Positions 8,683 through 16,932 of a stretch of DNA of 31,102 bases are shown here, in pieces (the first letter of the stretch is position 1; each line of letters opens with the position of its first letter). A model generated the notes under the pieces. It had not been told where the DNA came from. It saw nothing but the letters and a program-made list of their open reading frames with translations, and did no database searches. This DNA is from Oscillospiraceae bacterium (GTDB lineage: Bacteria; Bacillota; Clostridia; Oscillospirales; Oscillospiraceae), in contig JAHHSI010000028.1 of NCBI GenBank assembly GCA_020025275.1, positions 1 through 31,102 of the forward strand, given 5' to 3'. The position numbers were made by a program, and so were the translations under genes.

Positions 8683-8715
8683 CATAACCTTCCTCTTTTC
8701 TTTTTCTTTTTTCTG

Positions 8716-8724
8716 TGCTATAAT
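8716..8724 (+). promoter_or_regulatory. Extended -10 promoter for tsaE-tsaB
   Basis: TGC followed directly by the consensus TATAAT, about 33 nt before the TTG start of tsaE. The -35 region 17 nt upstream is a weak pyrimidine stretch (TTTTCT), so the extended -10 probably compensates. It is divergent from the RodA/FtsW promoter. Confidence 0.65.
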
Positions 8725-8756
8725 ATATTGATTTTGAAAAAAGCGAGGTGTGTGGT

Positions 8757-9185
8757 TTGGAATATCTGTCCCACAGTGCTGCCGAAACGGAAGCCGTCGG
8801 TGAGGCGCTGGCCAAGCAACTGCACCGCGGCAGTGTTGTTGCCTACCGCGGCGGATTGGGCATGGGAAAAACCGCCTTTACACGGGGACTTGCCCGCGGC
8901 TTAGGCTGCCGCGGCCGCGTCACCAGTCCCACCTTTACCATCGTCAACGAATATGCCGGGACCATTCCCCTGTTCCACTTTGATATGTACCGCCTTGAAA
9001 GCGCCGATGCCCTCTTCGACATCGGTTGGGAGGACTATCTGGAGCGCTCGGGTGTGTGTGCCGTGGAATGGAGCGAAAATGTGGAGGATGCTCTGCCGGC
9101 GGACACCGTCTATGTGACCATCGAGCGCGATCCCGCCCACGATGATTGGCGAAAAATCTCGATCGAAGGAGGCTCGGCCCTGTGA
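8757..9185 (+). CDS. tsaE: tRNA threonylcarbamoyladenosine biosynthesis ATPase TsaE
   Basis: P-loop ATPase that works with TsaB and TsaD in transferring the threonylcarbamoyl group to tRNA A37. About 142 residues, normal for the family. The Walker A GGLGMGKT is at 32-39, followed by SPTFTIVNEY, HFDMYRLE and VEWSENV, the classic TsaE signatures. I prefer the rare TTG start at 8757: GAGG (8745-8748) is 8 nt upstream, while the in-frame GTG at 8748 overlaps that ribosome site and is unlikely to be used. The stop overlaps the tsaB start (GTGA), so the two are coupled. Three other t6A-related points fit: tsaB follows, sua5 lies 8 kb away, and tsaD is absent from the window. Confidence 0.95.
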   Translation: MEYLSHSAAETEAVGEALAKQLHRGSVVAYRGGLGMGKTAFTRGLARGLGCRGRVTSPTFTIVNEYAGTIPLFHFDMYRLESADALFDIGWEDYLERSGVCAVEWSENVEDALPADTVYVTIERDPAHDDWRKISIEGGSAL

Positions 9186-9895
9186 AAATTTTAGCTCTGG
9201 AAACGTCGGCCAAGAGCGTCAGCACCGCCATCAGTGAAAATGGCACGATCTTGGCAAGTGCCTACCAGAACACCGGTCTGACCCACAGCCGCACCCTGAT
9301 GCCGCTGGTAGACGGGATGCTCCGCTCTGCGGATCTGACCATACAAGACATGGATCTGGTTGCCGTGGCCAACGGCCCCGGATCGTTTACCGGACTGCGC
9401 ATCGGCGTCTCCGCCGCCAAAGGGCTGGCATGGACACTGGATGTCCCCTGCTGCGGCGTTTCTACGCTGCTGGCCATGGCACAGAACCTGCGCCATATGG
9501 ACGCCCAGATCATCTGCGCTATGGATGCACGCCGCCAGCAGGTCTATAACGCCGTATTCCGTGCCGAAAACGGTATGCTGCATCGGTGCAGCGAGGACCG
9601 CGCCATTGCCTTAGAAGAACTTTGCGAGGAGCTGAAAGACAGCCGTGCGCCGAAAATTGTTGTTGGAGACGGTGCCCAGCTGTGCTATACTTATTTAAAA
9701 GAAAATGGGATCCCCTGTCGTCTGGCCCCCCCGCAGCTGATCATGCAGAACGCCTGCGGTGTGGCACTGGCAGCGCAGGAGCTGGCCGAAAACGGCCAGA
9801 CGATGTCGGCCCGTGATCTTGTTCCGGTCTACCTCCGCCTGTCTCAGGCCGAGCGGGAGCGGCTGGCCAAAGGCCTCAAGATCACCGTCGATTGA
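9182..9895 (+). CDS. tsaB: tRNA threonylcarbamoyladenosine biosynthesis protein TsaB
   Basis: TsaB is the non-catalytic ASKHA-fold partner of TsaD in the t6A complex. The 237-residue product starts VKILALETSAKSVS and carries the diagnostic NGPGSFTGLRIG block (about residues 63-74) and CAMDARRQQVY. The start is GTG at 9182, which overlaps the tsaE stop and has a strong AAGGAGG 9 nt upstream. An upstream in-frame ATG lies inside tsaE and is not used. rimI and tsaD, which often follow tsaB, are missing here; upp comes next after a 57-nt gap in which I see no clear terminator. Confidence 0.95.
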   Translation: MKILALETSAKSVSTAISENGTILASAYQNTGLTHSRTLMPLVDGMLRSADLTIQDMDLVAVANGPGSFTGLRIGVSAAKGLAWTLDVPCCGVSTLLAMAQNLRHMDAQIICAMDARRQQVYNAVFRAENGMLHRCSEDRAIALEELCEELKDSRAPKIVVGDGAQLCYTYLKENGIPCRLAPPQLIMQNACGVALAAQELAENGQTMSARDLVPVYLRLSQAERERLAKGLKITVD

Positions 9896-9952
9896 TCTCT
9901 CTTAGTATCCCCCATGACGACCCGTATCATTTATGAATAAAGGAGACGAACC

Positions 9953-10588
9953 ATGTTTAACGAGAAAGTGCACATCATGGACCACCCTCTGGTGGCCCAC
10001 AAGCTGTCCATCATGCGCGATAAGAACACCAGTGTCAAAGATTTCCGGGAGCTGGTCTCTGAGATCGGTATGCTCATCACCTATGAGGCAACCCGTGATC
10101 TCCCCATGACCACCAAGACGGTCGAAACGCCTCTCTGCACGGCGGAGCTGCCCACGCTGGCGGGTAAGAAGTTTGCGGTTGTCCCTATTCTGCGGGCCGG
10201 TCTGGGTCTGGTGGAGGGTGTGCTTCGCCTGGTCCCCTCTGCCCGTGTGGGCCACATCGGTATGTACCGCGATGAGGAGACACTGGAGCCCCACGTTTAC
10301 TTCTCCAAGATGCCCAAGGATGTGGCTGAACGCGACATCATCATCGTCGACCCCATGCTGGCAACCGGCGGCAGCGCCGTGGCCGCCATCGACGAGATGA
10401 AGAAACGCGGATGCCACAACATCAAGCTGATGATTCTGGTGGCGGCTCCCGAGGGGATCCGCTGCGTGCAGGAGCACCACCCCGACGTGGACATCTACTG
10501 CGGCGCCGTGGACCAGGGCCTCAATGAGCACGGCTACATCGTCCCCGGTCTGGGCGATGCCGGCGATCGTATTTTCGGCACAAAATAA
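9953..10588 (+). CDS. upp: Uracil phosphoribosyltransferase
   Basis: Salvages uracil to UMP with PRPP. 211 residues, the normal bacterial length. The PRPP-binding DPMLATGGSA motif is at 133-142, and the C-terminal GLGDAGDRIFGTK tail is typical of Upp. ATG at 9953 has AAAGGAG about 7 nt upstream. No convincing promoter is seen in the short gap after tsaB, so it may be read from the tsaE promoter. A strong intrinsic terminator ends the unit. There is no PyrR-type leader. Confidence 0.97.
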   Translation: MFNEKVHIMDHPLVAHKLSIMRDKNTSVKDFRELVSEIGMLITYEATRDLPMTTKTVETPLCTAELPTLAGKKFAVVPILRAGLGLVEGVLRLVPSARVGHIGMYRDEETLEPHVYFSKMPKDVAERDIIIVDPMLATGGSAVAAIDEMKKRGCHNIKLMILVAAPEGIRCVQEHHPDVDIYCGAVDQGLNEHGYIVPGLGDAGDRIFGTK

Positions 10589-10600
10589 ATCGTCCTCTTC

Positions 10601-10632
10601 ATCAGGCGGCACTGCGGTGCCGCCTGATTTTT
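10601..10632 (+). terminator. Intrinsic terminator after upp
   Basis: A 12-bp perfect stem, ATCAGGCGGCAC with its complement, closed by a TGCG tetraloop and followed by a T-run ending at 10631. It starts 12 nt after the upp stop and separates this unit from ssnA. Confidence 0.95.
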
Positions 10633-10655
10633 GTGATCTTCCCCCTAATTTCCTG

Positions 10656-10684
10656 TTGCATTCTCCTTCGTTTTCGTGTACAAT
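10656..10684 (+). promoter_or_regulatory. Sigma-A promoter for ssnA-ygfK
   Basis: -35 TTGCAT, 17-nt spacer, -10 TACAAT. The predicted start is near 10691, which leaves a leader of about 134 nt before the ssnA ATG. Confidence 0.8.
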
Positions 10685-10690
10685 AACAAT

Positions 10691-10765
10691 ACAATCTAAG
10701 AATGGTAGCTGTAAGGAAGTGTCTCGCGCACGGGCTGCAACTATCACTCCGGCATTGCGCTCGAG
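10691..10765 (+). promoter_or_regulatory. Candidate riboswitch or attenuator aptamer upstream of ssnA
   Basis: Untranslated leader between the ssnA promoter and a strong terminator. A possible closing helix pairs UGGUAG (10703-10708) with CUAUCA (10741-10746, one G-U). Inside it is a GC-rich stretch with a small GUG/CAC hairpin (10719-10731). Next, CACUC (10745-10749) can pair with GAGUG (10763-10767). That second helix shares two bases with the closing helix and two with the terminator's 5' arm, so the three are at least partly exclusive. I do not recognise a published riboswitch consensus (not the guanine, ZTP, THF, ykkC or glycine type). The ligand would be guessed as a purine or a breakdown product, from the genes it precedes. 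Confidence 0.55.
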
Positions 10766-10799
10766 TGTTTCAGACCTATATAGGTTTGAAACATTTTTT
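10766..10799 (+). terminator. Leader (attenuation) terminator before ssnA
   Basis: A 13-bp stem, TGTTTCAGACCTA pairing with TAGGTTTGAAACA (one G-U), followed by six T. It lies downstream of the promoter and upstream of the ssnA ribosome site (AAAGGAGG near 10810-10817), so it would stop transcription before the gene unless relieved. This is the expression platform expected of a transcriptional riboswitch. Confidence 0.88.
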
Positions 10800-10824
10800 G
10801 TTATCTGGAAAAGGAGGTTTTTCT

Positions 10825-12168
10825 ATGTACCTGATTACGAACGGAAAGATGATTACCCGTGACGACGATGCTCAGGGCTACTATGCCCACGGCGCCGTCG
10901 CCTTTGAGGGCCGCCTCATCACCGAGGTCGGCGAAGAAGCAGTGCTGCGGCAAAAGTACCCTGATGCCCAGATCATCGATGCCAAGGGCGGCGTGATCAT
11001 GCCGGCATTCATCAATGCCCATACCCATATTTACTCTGCATTGGCTCGGGGGCTGTCCATCGTGGGCAACAACCCTACCAACTTCTATGAGGTCCTGGAT
11101 GGGACATGGTGGGCCATTGACCGCCGCCTGACACTGGAAGGCACCCGGGCCAGCGCCAACGCCCTCTACATGGACTGCATCAAGCAGGGCGTCACCACCA
11201 TTTTCGACCATCACGCATCCTATGCCGAGATCCCCGGCTCCCTTTTTGCTATTGCCGACAGCGCCAAGAAGTTCGGTCTGCGCAGCTGCCTCTGCTATGA
11301 GGTTTCCGACCGCGACGGCGAGGAAAAATGTCTGCAGGCCATTCAGGAAAACGCCGACTTTATCTCCCACTGTGAAAAGGAGCACGATCCCATGCTGGCA
11401 GCCATGTTCGGCGGCCACGCTCTCTTTACGATCTCCGATCGGACCTTCGAGCGCATGGTTGCCGCCAACAACGGCCGTACCGGCTTCCACATCCACGTCT
11501 CCGAGGGGATGAACGACGTCTACGACAGTCTCCAAAACTACGGCCGCCGCCCGGTCCAGCGGCTGCAGGACCACGGAATCTTGGGAGACCGGACTATTCT
11601 GGGCCATTGCATCCACGTCAACTCCGCCGAAATGGACATCATCAAAGAAACCGGCTCCATGGTGGTCAACAATCCCGAATCCAACATGGGCAACGCCATC
11701 GGCATCTGCCCCGTGCCCCAGCTCTACAAGAAGGGGATCCTGCTGGGCATGGGCACCGACGCCTACACCAATGATATGTTGGAATCCATCAAGGTGGCGC
11801 TCTGCTCACAGCGCTCCAATGCGTGTCTGCCCAACGTAGGCTGGTGCGAGGTGACGGATATGCTCTTCCGCAACAACGCCAAGATCGGTGCCAAGTATTT
11901 CAAGGAGCCGCTGGGCGTACTGAAGGCCGGTGCCGCCGCCGACATCATCGTGATGGACTACAAGCCCTTCACCCCCTTCTCCGACGAAAACATCGATGGT
12001 CACATGCTCTTTGGCATGACCGGGCGCCAGTGCCAGACCACCATTGCCGCCGGCAAGATCCTCATGCAGGACCGCCAGCTGGTGGGCATTGACGAGGAGG
12101 CGGAGAACGCTCACATTCTGGAGGCCGCCAAAAAGCTGTGGGGCAGCCTGAACAACCGTACCTATTGA
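10825..12168 (+). CDS. ssnA: Putative aminohydrolase SsnA
   Basis: A 447-residue metal-dependent amidohydrolase of the SsnA family, related to guanine deaminase and chlorohydrolases. Probable metal ligands: HTH (66-68), a histidine of the FHIH segment (222-224), GHCIH (261-264) and the aspartate of MGTDAY (312). In Escherichia coli ssnA sits beside ygfK in a purine-related cluster, and gut-anaerobe genetics has tied the pair to anaerobic purine or uric-acid breakdown (from memory; the exact reaction is unsettled to me). ATG at 10825 is preceded by AAAGGAGG; a longer frame reaching back to 10702 would run through the leader terminator and is rejected. ygfK follows after 28 nt with its own ribosome site. 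Regulation is probably by the leader. Confidence 0.93.
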   Translation: MYLITNGKMITRDDDAQGYYAHGAVAFEGRLITEVGEEAVLRQKYPDAQIIDAKGGVIMPAFINAHTHIYSALARGLSIVGNNPTNFYEVLDGTWWAIDRRLTLEGTRASANALYMDCIKQGVTTIFDHHASYAEIPGSLFAIADSAKKFGLRSCLCYEVSDRDGEEKCLQAIQENADFISHCEKEHDPMLAAMFGGHALFTISDRTFERMVAANNGRTGFHIHVSEGMNDVYDSLQNYGRRPVQRLQDHGILGDRTILGHCIHVNSAEMDIIKETGSMVVNNPESNMGNAIGICPVPQLYKKGILLGMGTDAYTNDMLESIKVALCSQRSNACLPNVGWCEVTDMLFRNNAKIGAKYFKEPLGVLKAGAAADIIVMDYKPFTPFSDENIDGHMLFGMTGRQCQTTIAAGKILMQDRQLVGIDEEAENAHILEAAKKLWGSLNNRTY

Positions 12169-12196
12169 TCGCCGGCACAGTGAAAGGAGTATTCCT

Positions 12197-15148
12197 ATGT
12201 CTGAAAAAATGTATCCGATCCCTTTCCGTTCTTTAGTGAATTGGGTCACCACGGAGTATGTCCAATCGGGAACGATTTTTGGCATCCATCAATTCTATCA
12301 TGCCGACGGCAAGAGTCTACCCATCTTCGGCGAGCGCATCGAGACCCCCTTCGGGCCCGCCGCCGGTCCCAACAGCCAGCTGGCGCAGAACATCATTGCG
12401 GCTTACGCCGCCGGTGCCCGCTTCTTCGAGGTCAAGACGGTGCAGAAGATGGACGGCGCCGAACTGGCCGCCTGTGTTCCCCGTCCCTGTATCCTGGCCA
12501 ATGACGAGGGCTACAATCAGGAGTGGTCCACCGAGCTGACGGTTCCGCAGGCTATGGAGGAATACATCAAGGCGTGGTGCCTTTTGAAGGTCCTGAGCAA
12601 GGTCTACGGCCTCGGCGATCCCGACGGGTTCGTTTTCAATATGTCCGTGGGGTATGATCTGGAGGGCATCAAGGGCAAAAAGGTGGACACCTACATCGAG
12701 GGCATGAAGGATGCCCGCAAGACCGCCATCTGGGAGGAATGTCTCTGCGTATTGAAGGAATTCTTCCCCGAGGAGTCCGACTACATCGATGCCATCTCCC
12801 CTCACGTCTCCCGCAGCGTGACCCTCTCCACGCTCCACGGATGTCCCCCCGAGGAGATCGAGCGCATTGCCTCCTATCTTCTGACGGAAAAGGGGCTGCA
12901 CACCTTCGTCAAGTGCAATCCTACAATTCTCGGCTATGAGACGGCCCGCCGCACACTGGACTCCATGGGCTATGATTACATCGTTTTTGATGAGCACCAT
13001 TTCCAAGAAGATCTCCAGTGGCAGGATGCCGTCCCCATGTTCGAGCGCCTGCAGGCGCTGGCCGATAAGCAGGGGCTGGAGTTTGGACTGAAACTCTCCA
13101 ACACCTTCCCGGTGGACACCACCCGTGGCGAGCTGCCCAACAACGAGATGTATATGTCCGGCCGCAGCCTCTACCCCCTGACCATCGAGATGTGCCACCG
13201 CATTTCCCGCCAGTTCGGCGGCAAGATGCGCATTTCCTTTGCCGGCGGCGCGGACTTCTTCAACTGCGACAAGCTGTTTTCCGCCGGCATCTGGCCCATC
13301 ACCATGGCCACCACCATCCTCAAGAGCGGCGGCTACAACCGGATGCGGCAAATGGTGGAGAAGGTGGCTTCGCTCCCCTATCGGCCCTTTACCGGCACGG
13401 ACACACAGGCCATCTGTGAACTGTCCGCCGCCAGCCACAGCGACGTACACCATGTCAAGCCCATCAAACCGCTGCCCAGCCGCAAAAACGGCCGCAAGGT
13501 GCCGTGGATCGACTGCTTCAGCGCCCCCTGCAAGGGTGGCTGCCCCATTGAGCAGGACATCCCCGAGTACATGGAGCTGGTCCGCAAGGGACTTTATGCC
13601 CCGGCACTGCGTCTGATTACCGAGCGCAACCCCCTGCCTTTTATCACCGGCACCATCTGTGCCCATCGCTGCCAGACTAAGTGCTCCCGCAATTTCTATG
13701 ATGAGTCGGTCCGCATCCGTGACAGCAAGCTCTTGGCCTCCGAGCAGGGCTTCAATGCCCTCATGGCCACCATCCGCCCCACGGAGAAACTGCCCGGCAA
13801 AAAGGCGGCCATCATCGGCGGTGGTCCTACCGGTATCGCAGCCGCCACCTTCTTGGCCCGTGCCGGCATTGCTGTGACCATCTTTGAGCGGGAGAGCACT
13901 TTGGGCGGCGTCCCCCGCCATGTGATCCCCTCGTTCCGCATCACCAACGAGGCCATCGCCAAGGACATTGCGCTCATGGAGCGCTACGGCGTCGATGTGC
14001 GCTGCAGCACCCCCGCCCCCTCGGTGGAGGAACTGAAAGCACAGGGCTATACACATATCCTCTACGCCGTTGGCGCATGGAAAGCCGGCCGTCTGGGCAT
14101 TCCCGGGGATGTGGCCGGGGCCATCGGCTGGATGAAGGGGGTCAAAGCCGGGATCATCTCCGTTCACGGCAATGTGGCGGTAGTGGGCGCCGGCAATACG
14201 GCCATGGATGCAGCCCGTCTTGCCAAGCGGAGCGGTGCCGATCATGTAACGATCGTCTATCGCCGCACCAAGAAGTATATGCCCGCCGACGAGCATGAGC
14301 TGGCGCTGGCCATAGCTGACGGCGTAGCCTTTGCCGAGCTGGCTTCTCCCGTGCGGCAGGCCGACGGAGTGCTGGTCTGCGAGAAGATGAAGTTAGGAGA
14401 AGCCGACGCCTCCGGGCGCCGCAAGCCTGTGCCCACCGGTGAAACCTTTACAATCCCCTGTGACCTGGTTGTCTCTGCCGTGGGCGAGCAGGTGGACGAG
14501 ACACTCTTTGCCGCTAACCGGATCGCTCTTGACGACAAGGGCCGCCCCGCTTTTGAGACCAACGTTCCTGGCGTCTATACGGCAGGTGATGCACTCCGTG
14601 GTCCCGCCACTGTGGTGGAGGGGATCGCTGACGCAGCCCGCTTTGCGGAAATCGTTATCGGCCGGCCTCACACCTATGACATCCCCCAGGAGGCCTGCGG
14701 CACCCACGCTGATGCCTGTGCCAAGAAGGGTATTCTCTCCCAGAGCAGCTGCCTTTCCTGCGAGGGAGACCGCTGCCTGCAATGCTCGACAGTCTGTGAA
14801 AATTGTGTAGACTCCTGTCCCAACCGTGCGAACGTATCCGTGGTTCTGCCGGATGGCCGCCATCAGATCGTCCACATCGACAAAATGTGTAACGAATGTG
14901 GCAACTGCACGGAGTTCTGCCCCTACGACGCAGCTCCCTCCAAGGATAAGTTCACCCTCTTCCAGACAGCGGAGGATATGGACGACTCCCAGAACGCCGG
15001 TGTTCTCTTCCTTGACGGTGATCATGTCCGTGTTCGGCTCTATGACGAGTGCAAAACCTACGATCTCTCCGACGACACCGATCTTCCTCCGGAGTTGGAG
15101 GTTCTGATCGTCACGCTGCGTGATAAGTATTCGTATCTATATCTGTAA
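12197..15148 (+). CDS. ygfK: YgfK, putative selenate reductase subunit (FAD/Fe-S oxidoreductase)
   Basis: A 983-residue multidomain redox enzyme, the full length of the YgfK family. Residues 1 to about 410 form a dihydroorotate-dehydrogenase-like barrel. Residues 440-496 hold the GltD-type iron-sulphur cysteines (440, 446, 450; 488, 492, 496). A FAD-binding GGGPTG is at 541-546 and a second nucleotide-binding GAGNTA at 664-669. A ferredoxin-like end has cysteine runs starting at 852 and 898 (898, 901, 904, 908). So electrons can pass from NAD(P)H through FAD and Fe-S centres to a barrel active site. The selenate name is historical; the link with SsnA favours a purine-degradation step (inference). 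ATG at 12197 has AAAGGAG about 8 nt upstream. A bidirectional terminator follows. Confidence 0.94.
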   Translation: MSEKMYPIPFRSLVNWVTTEYVQSGTIFGIHQFYHADGKSLPIFGERIETPFGPAAGPNSQLAQNIIAAYAAGARFFEVKTVQKMDGAELAACVPRPCILANDEGYNQEWSTELTVPQAMEEYIKAWCLLKVLSKVYGLGDPDGFVFNMSVGYDLEGIKGKKVDTYIEGMKDARKTAIWEECLCVLKEFFPEESDYIDAISPHVSRSVTLSTLHGCPPEEIERIASYLLTEKGLHTFVKCNPTILGYETARRTLDSMGYDYIVFDEHHFQEDLQWQDAVPMFERLQALADKQGLEFGLKLSNTFPVDTTRGELPNNEMYMSGRSLYPLTIEMCHRISRQFGGKMRISFAGGADFFNCDKLFSAGIWPITMATTILKSGGYNRMRQMVEKVASLPYRPFTGTDTQAICELSAASHSDVHHVKPIKPLPSRKNGRKVPWIDCFSAPCKGGCPIEQDIPEYMELVRKGLYAPALRLITERNPLPFITGTICAHRCQTKCSRNFYDESVRIRDSKLLASEQGFNALMATIRPTEKLPGKKAAIIGGGPTGIAAATFLARAGIAVTIFERESTLGGVPRHVIPSFRITNEAIAKDIALMERYGVDVRCSTPAPSVEELKAQGYTHILYAVGAWKAGRLGIPGDVAGAIGWMKGVKAGIISVHGNVAVVGAGNTAMDAARLAKRSGADHVTIVYRRTKKYMPADEHELALAIADGVAFAELASPVRQADGVLVCEKMKLGEADASGRRKPVPTGETFTIPCDLVVSAVGEQVDETLFAANRIALDDKGRPAFETNVPGVYTAGDALRGPATVVEGIADAARFAEIVIGRPHTYDIPQEACGTHADACAKKGILSQSSCLSCEGDRCLQCSTVCENCVDSCPNRANVSVVLPDGRHQIVHIDKMCNECGNCTEFCPYDAAPSKDKFTLFQTAEDMDDSQNAGVLFLDGDHVRVRLYDECKTYDLSDDTDLPPELEVLIVTLRDKYSYLYL

Positions 15149-15171
15149 AGGAAATTCCCAATACAGATATT

Positions 15172-15210
15172 AAAAACAGGACCTGCGGCTGGGCCGCAGG
15201 TCCTGTTTTT
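15172..15210. terminator. Bidirectional terminator between ygfK and fhs
   Basis: A perfect 18-bp stem: AAAAACAGGACCTGCGGC pairs with its complement around a TGG loop. It has A5 on one side and T5 on the other, so it works for ygfK (plus) and for the long pur-fhs transcript (minus). It lies between converging stops at 15148 and 15244. Confidence 0.96.
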
Positions 15211-15243
15211 CTTTATTTACTCTTTCGTTTGTCAGCTCAACTC

Positions 15244-16914
15244 TCAGAACAATCCGGTGATCTTCCCGTTTTCATCCACGTCGATCTTCTCCGCAGCGGG
15301 GGCTTTGGGCAGCCCCGGCATCGTCATAATATCACCGGTCAAGGCCACCAAAAACCCTGCGCCGGCGCTGACCTTGAGGTTGCGTACGGTGATGGTAAAG
15401 CCACGGGGCGCTCCCAGAAGCGTTGCATCATCGGAAAAGGAATACTGCGTCTTGGCCATGCAGATGGGTAGTTGATCGAAGCCCAGTGCTTCCAGTTCCT
15501 TCATCTGCTTACGGGCTCCGGCGGTGAGAACAACGCCGTCGGCGTGATAGATCCGGCGGGCAATGTCATTGAGTTTATCCTCAATCGTTTCCTCCAGTTC
15601 ATAGGCGAAGCGGAACTCGGAGGGCTGCTCACACAGACGAACCACTTCCTCCGCCAGAGCCAGACCGCCCTCGCCGCCTTTGGCCCACACCTCACTGAGA
15701 GCAACACTGACCCCCAGTGCACGGCATCGATCCTCTACCAGATGCAATTCAGCGGCCGTGTCGGTGGGAAAGGCATTAATCGCCACCACACATGGCAGAC
15801 CGAATACCTTGGTAATATTCTCCACGTGCTGCAAGAGATTGGGGAGTCCCTTTTCCAAGGCCTCCAAATTCTCATGGTTCAACTCTGCCTTAGGCACGCC
15901 GCCGTGGTTTTTCAGCGCCCGAACCGTAGCGACCACCACCACTGCAGAGGGCTTTAGGTCCGCCAGACGGCACTTGATGTCTAAGAATTTCTCGGCTCCG
16001 AGATCTGCGCCGAAGCCGGCCTCGGTAATGGCGTAGTCGCCCAGTTTCATCGCCATACGTGTCGCCATGACGCTGTTGCAGCCGTGGGCAATATTGGCAA
16101 AGGGGCCGCCGTGAATAAACGCCGGGGTCCCCTCCAGCGTCTGGACCAAATTCGGCTTGAGCGCATCCTTCAGCAGTGCAGCCAGCGCTCCTTCCGCCTT
16201 CAAGTCATGGGCCGTCACCGGCGCACCATCATAAGTGTAAGCCACCACCATGCGTCCCAGGCGTGCTTTCAGATCCGGGATATCGGCAGCCAGGCACAAA
16301 ACCGCCATGATCTCACTGGCCACCGTGATGTCGAACCCATCTTCACGGGGAACTCCCTGCATCCTGCCGCCAAGACCGCAGACAATATGGCGCAGCTGGC
16401 GGTCGTTCATATCGACGCAGCGCTTCCATACGATCCGCTTACTGTCGATCCCCAAAGCATTGCCCTGCTGCAGATGGTTATCCAGCAGCGCCGCCAGCAA
16501 GTTGTTGGCAGCACCGATGGCATGAAAATCTCCGGTAAAATGGAGGTTGATGTCCTCCATGGGCACGACCTGTGCCCAACCGCCGCCGGCGGCACCTCCC
16601 TTCACGCCAAACACAGGCCCCAGAGACGGCTCCCGCAACGCAACTACGGTGTTCTTCCCCATGCGGCGCAGACCATCGGCCAAGCCCACCGTCGTGGTGG
16701 TCTTTCCTTCGCCGGCCGGAGTCGGATTGATGGCTGTCACCAGAACGAGCTTGCCCTCCGGGCGGGGACTCTCACGCAGCATCTGATAGTCCACCTTGGC
16801 CTTATAGTTTCCATAGAGTTCCAGATATTTTTCGTCTACACCGGCCGCCTTGGCGATCTCCGTGATGGGGCGCATGGTGCACGACTGTGCGATTTCAATA
16901 TCACTCTTGTACAT
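15244..16914 (-). CDS. fhs: Formate--tetrahydrofolate ligase
   Basis: Makes 10-formyl-THF from formate, THF and ATP. The 556-residue length is that of the bacterial family. The phosphate loop TPAGEGKT is at 65-72, followed by TTVGLADGL, and VFGVKGGAAGGG is also typical. It is the last gene of the purine operon, 18 nt after purL, with a GGAGGAA-type ribosome site. The placement fits its product: the two transformylases of the same operon (PurN and AICARFT) consume 10-formyl-THF. It would also serve acetogenic or glycine/purine-fermenting one-carbon flow, which cannot be decided from this window. Confidence 0.97.
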   Translation of the reverse strand: MYKSDIEIAQSCTMRPITEIAKAAGVDEKYLELYGNYKAKVDYQMLRESPRPEGKLVLVTAINPTPAGEGKTTTTVGLADGLRRMGKNTVVALREPSLGPVFGVKGGAAGGGWAQVVPMEDINLHFTGDFHAIGAANNLLAALLDNHLQQGNALGIDSKRIVWKRCVDMNDRQLRHIVCGLGGRMQGVPREDGFDITVASEIMAVLCLAADIPDLKARLGRMVVAYTYDGAPVTAHDLKAEGALAALLKDALKPNLVQTLEGTPAFIHGGPFANIAHGCNSVMATRMAMKLGDYAITEAGFGADLGAEKFLDIKCRLADLKPSAVVVVATVRALKNHGGVPKAELNHENLEALEKGLPNLLQHVENITKVFGLPCVVAINAFPTDTAAELHLVEDRCRALGVSVALSEVWAKGGEGGLALAEEVVRLCEQPSEFRFAYELEETIEDKLNDIARRIYHADGVVLTAGARKQMKELEALGFDQLPICMAKTQYSFSDDATLLGAPRGFTITVRNLKVSAGAGFLVALTGDIMTMPGLPKAPAAEKIDVDENGKITGLF

Positions 16915-16932
16915 CCCGGTTCCTCCCTATTC

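Noticed and set aside
8748..8756. GTG at 8748 as the tsaE start
   Set aside because: The GTG overlaps the only GAGG ribosome site, leaving no spacing; TTG at 8757 has the right spacing.
10702..10824. N-terminal extension of ssnA by 41 codons
   Set aside because: It would translate through the leader terminator and lacks a ribosome site; ATG at 10825 has AAAGGAGG and matches the family N terminus.
12317..14296. A 659-codon open frame on the minus strand, antisense to ygfK
   Set aside because: Same reason: no motif, no ribosome site, and full overlap with a well-supported gene.
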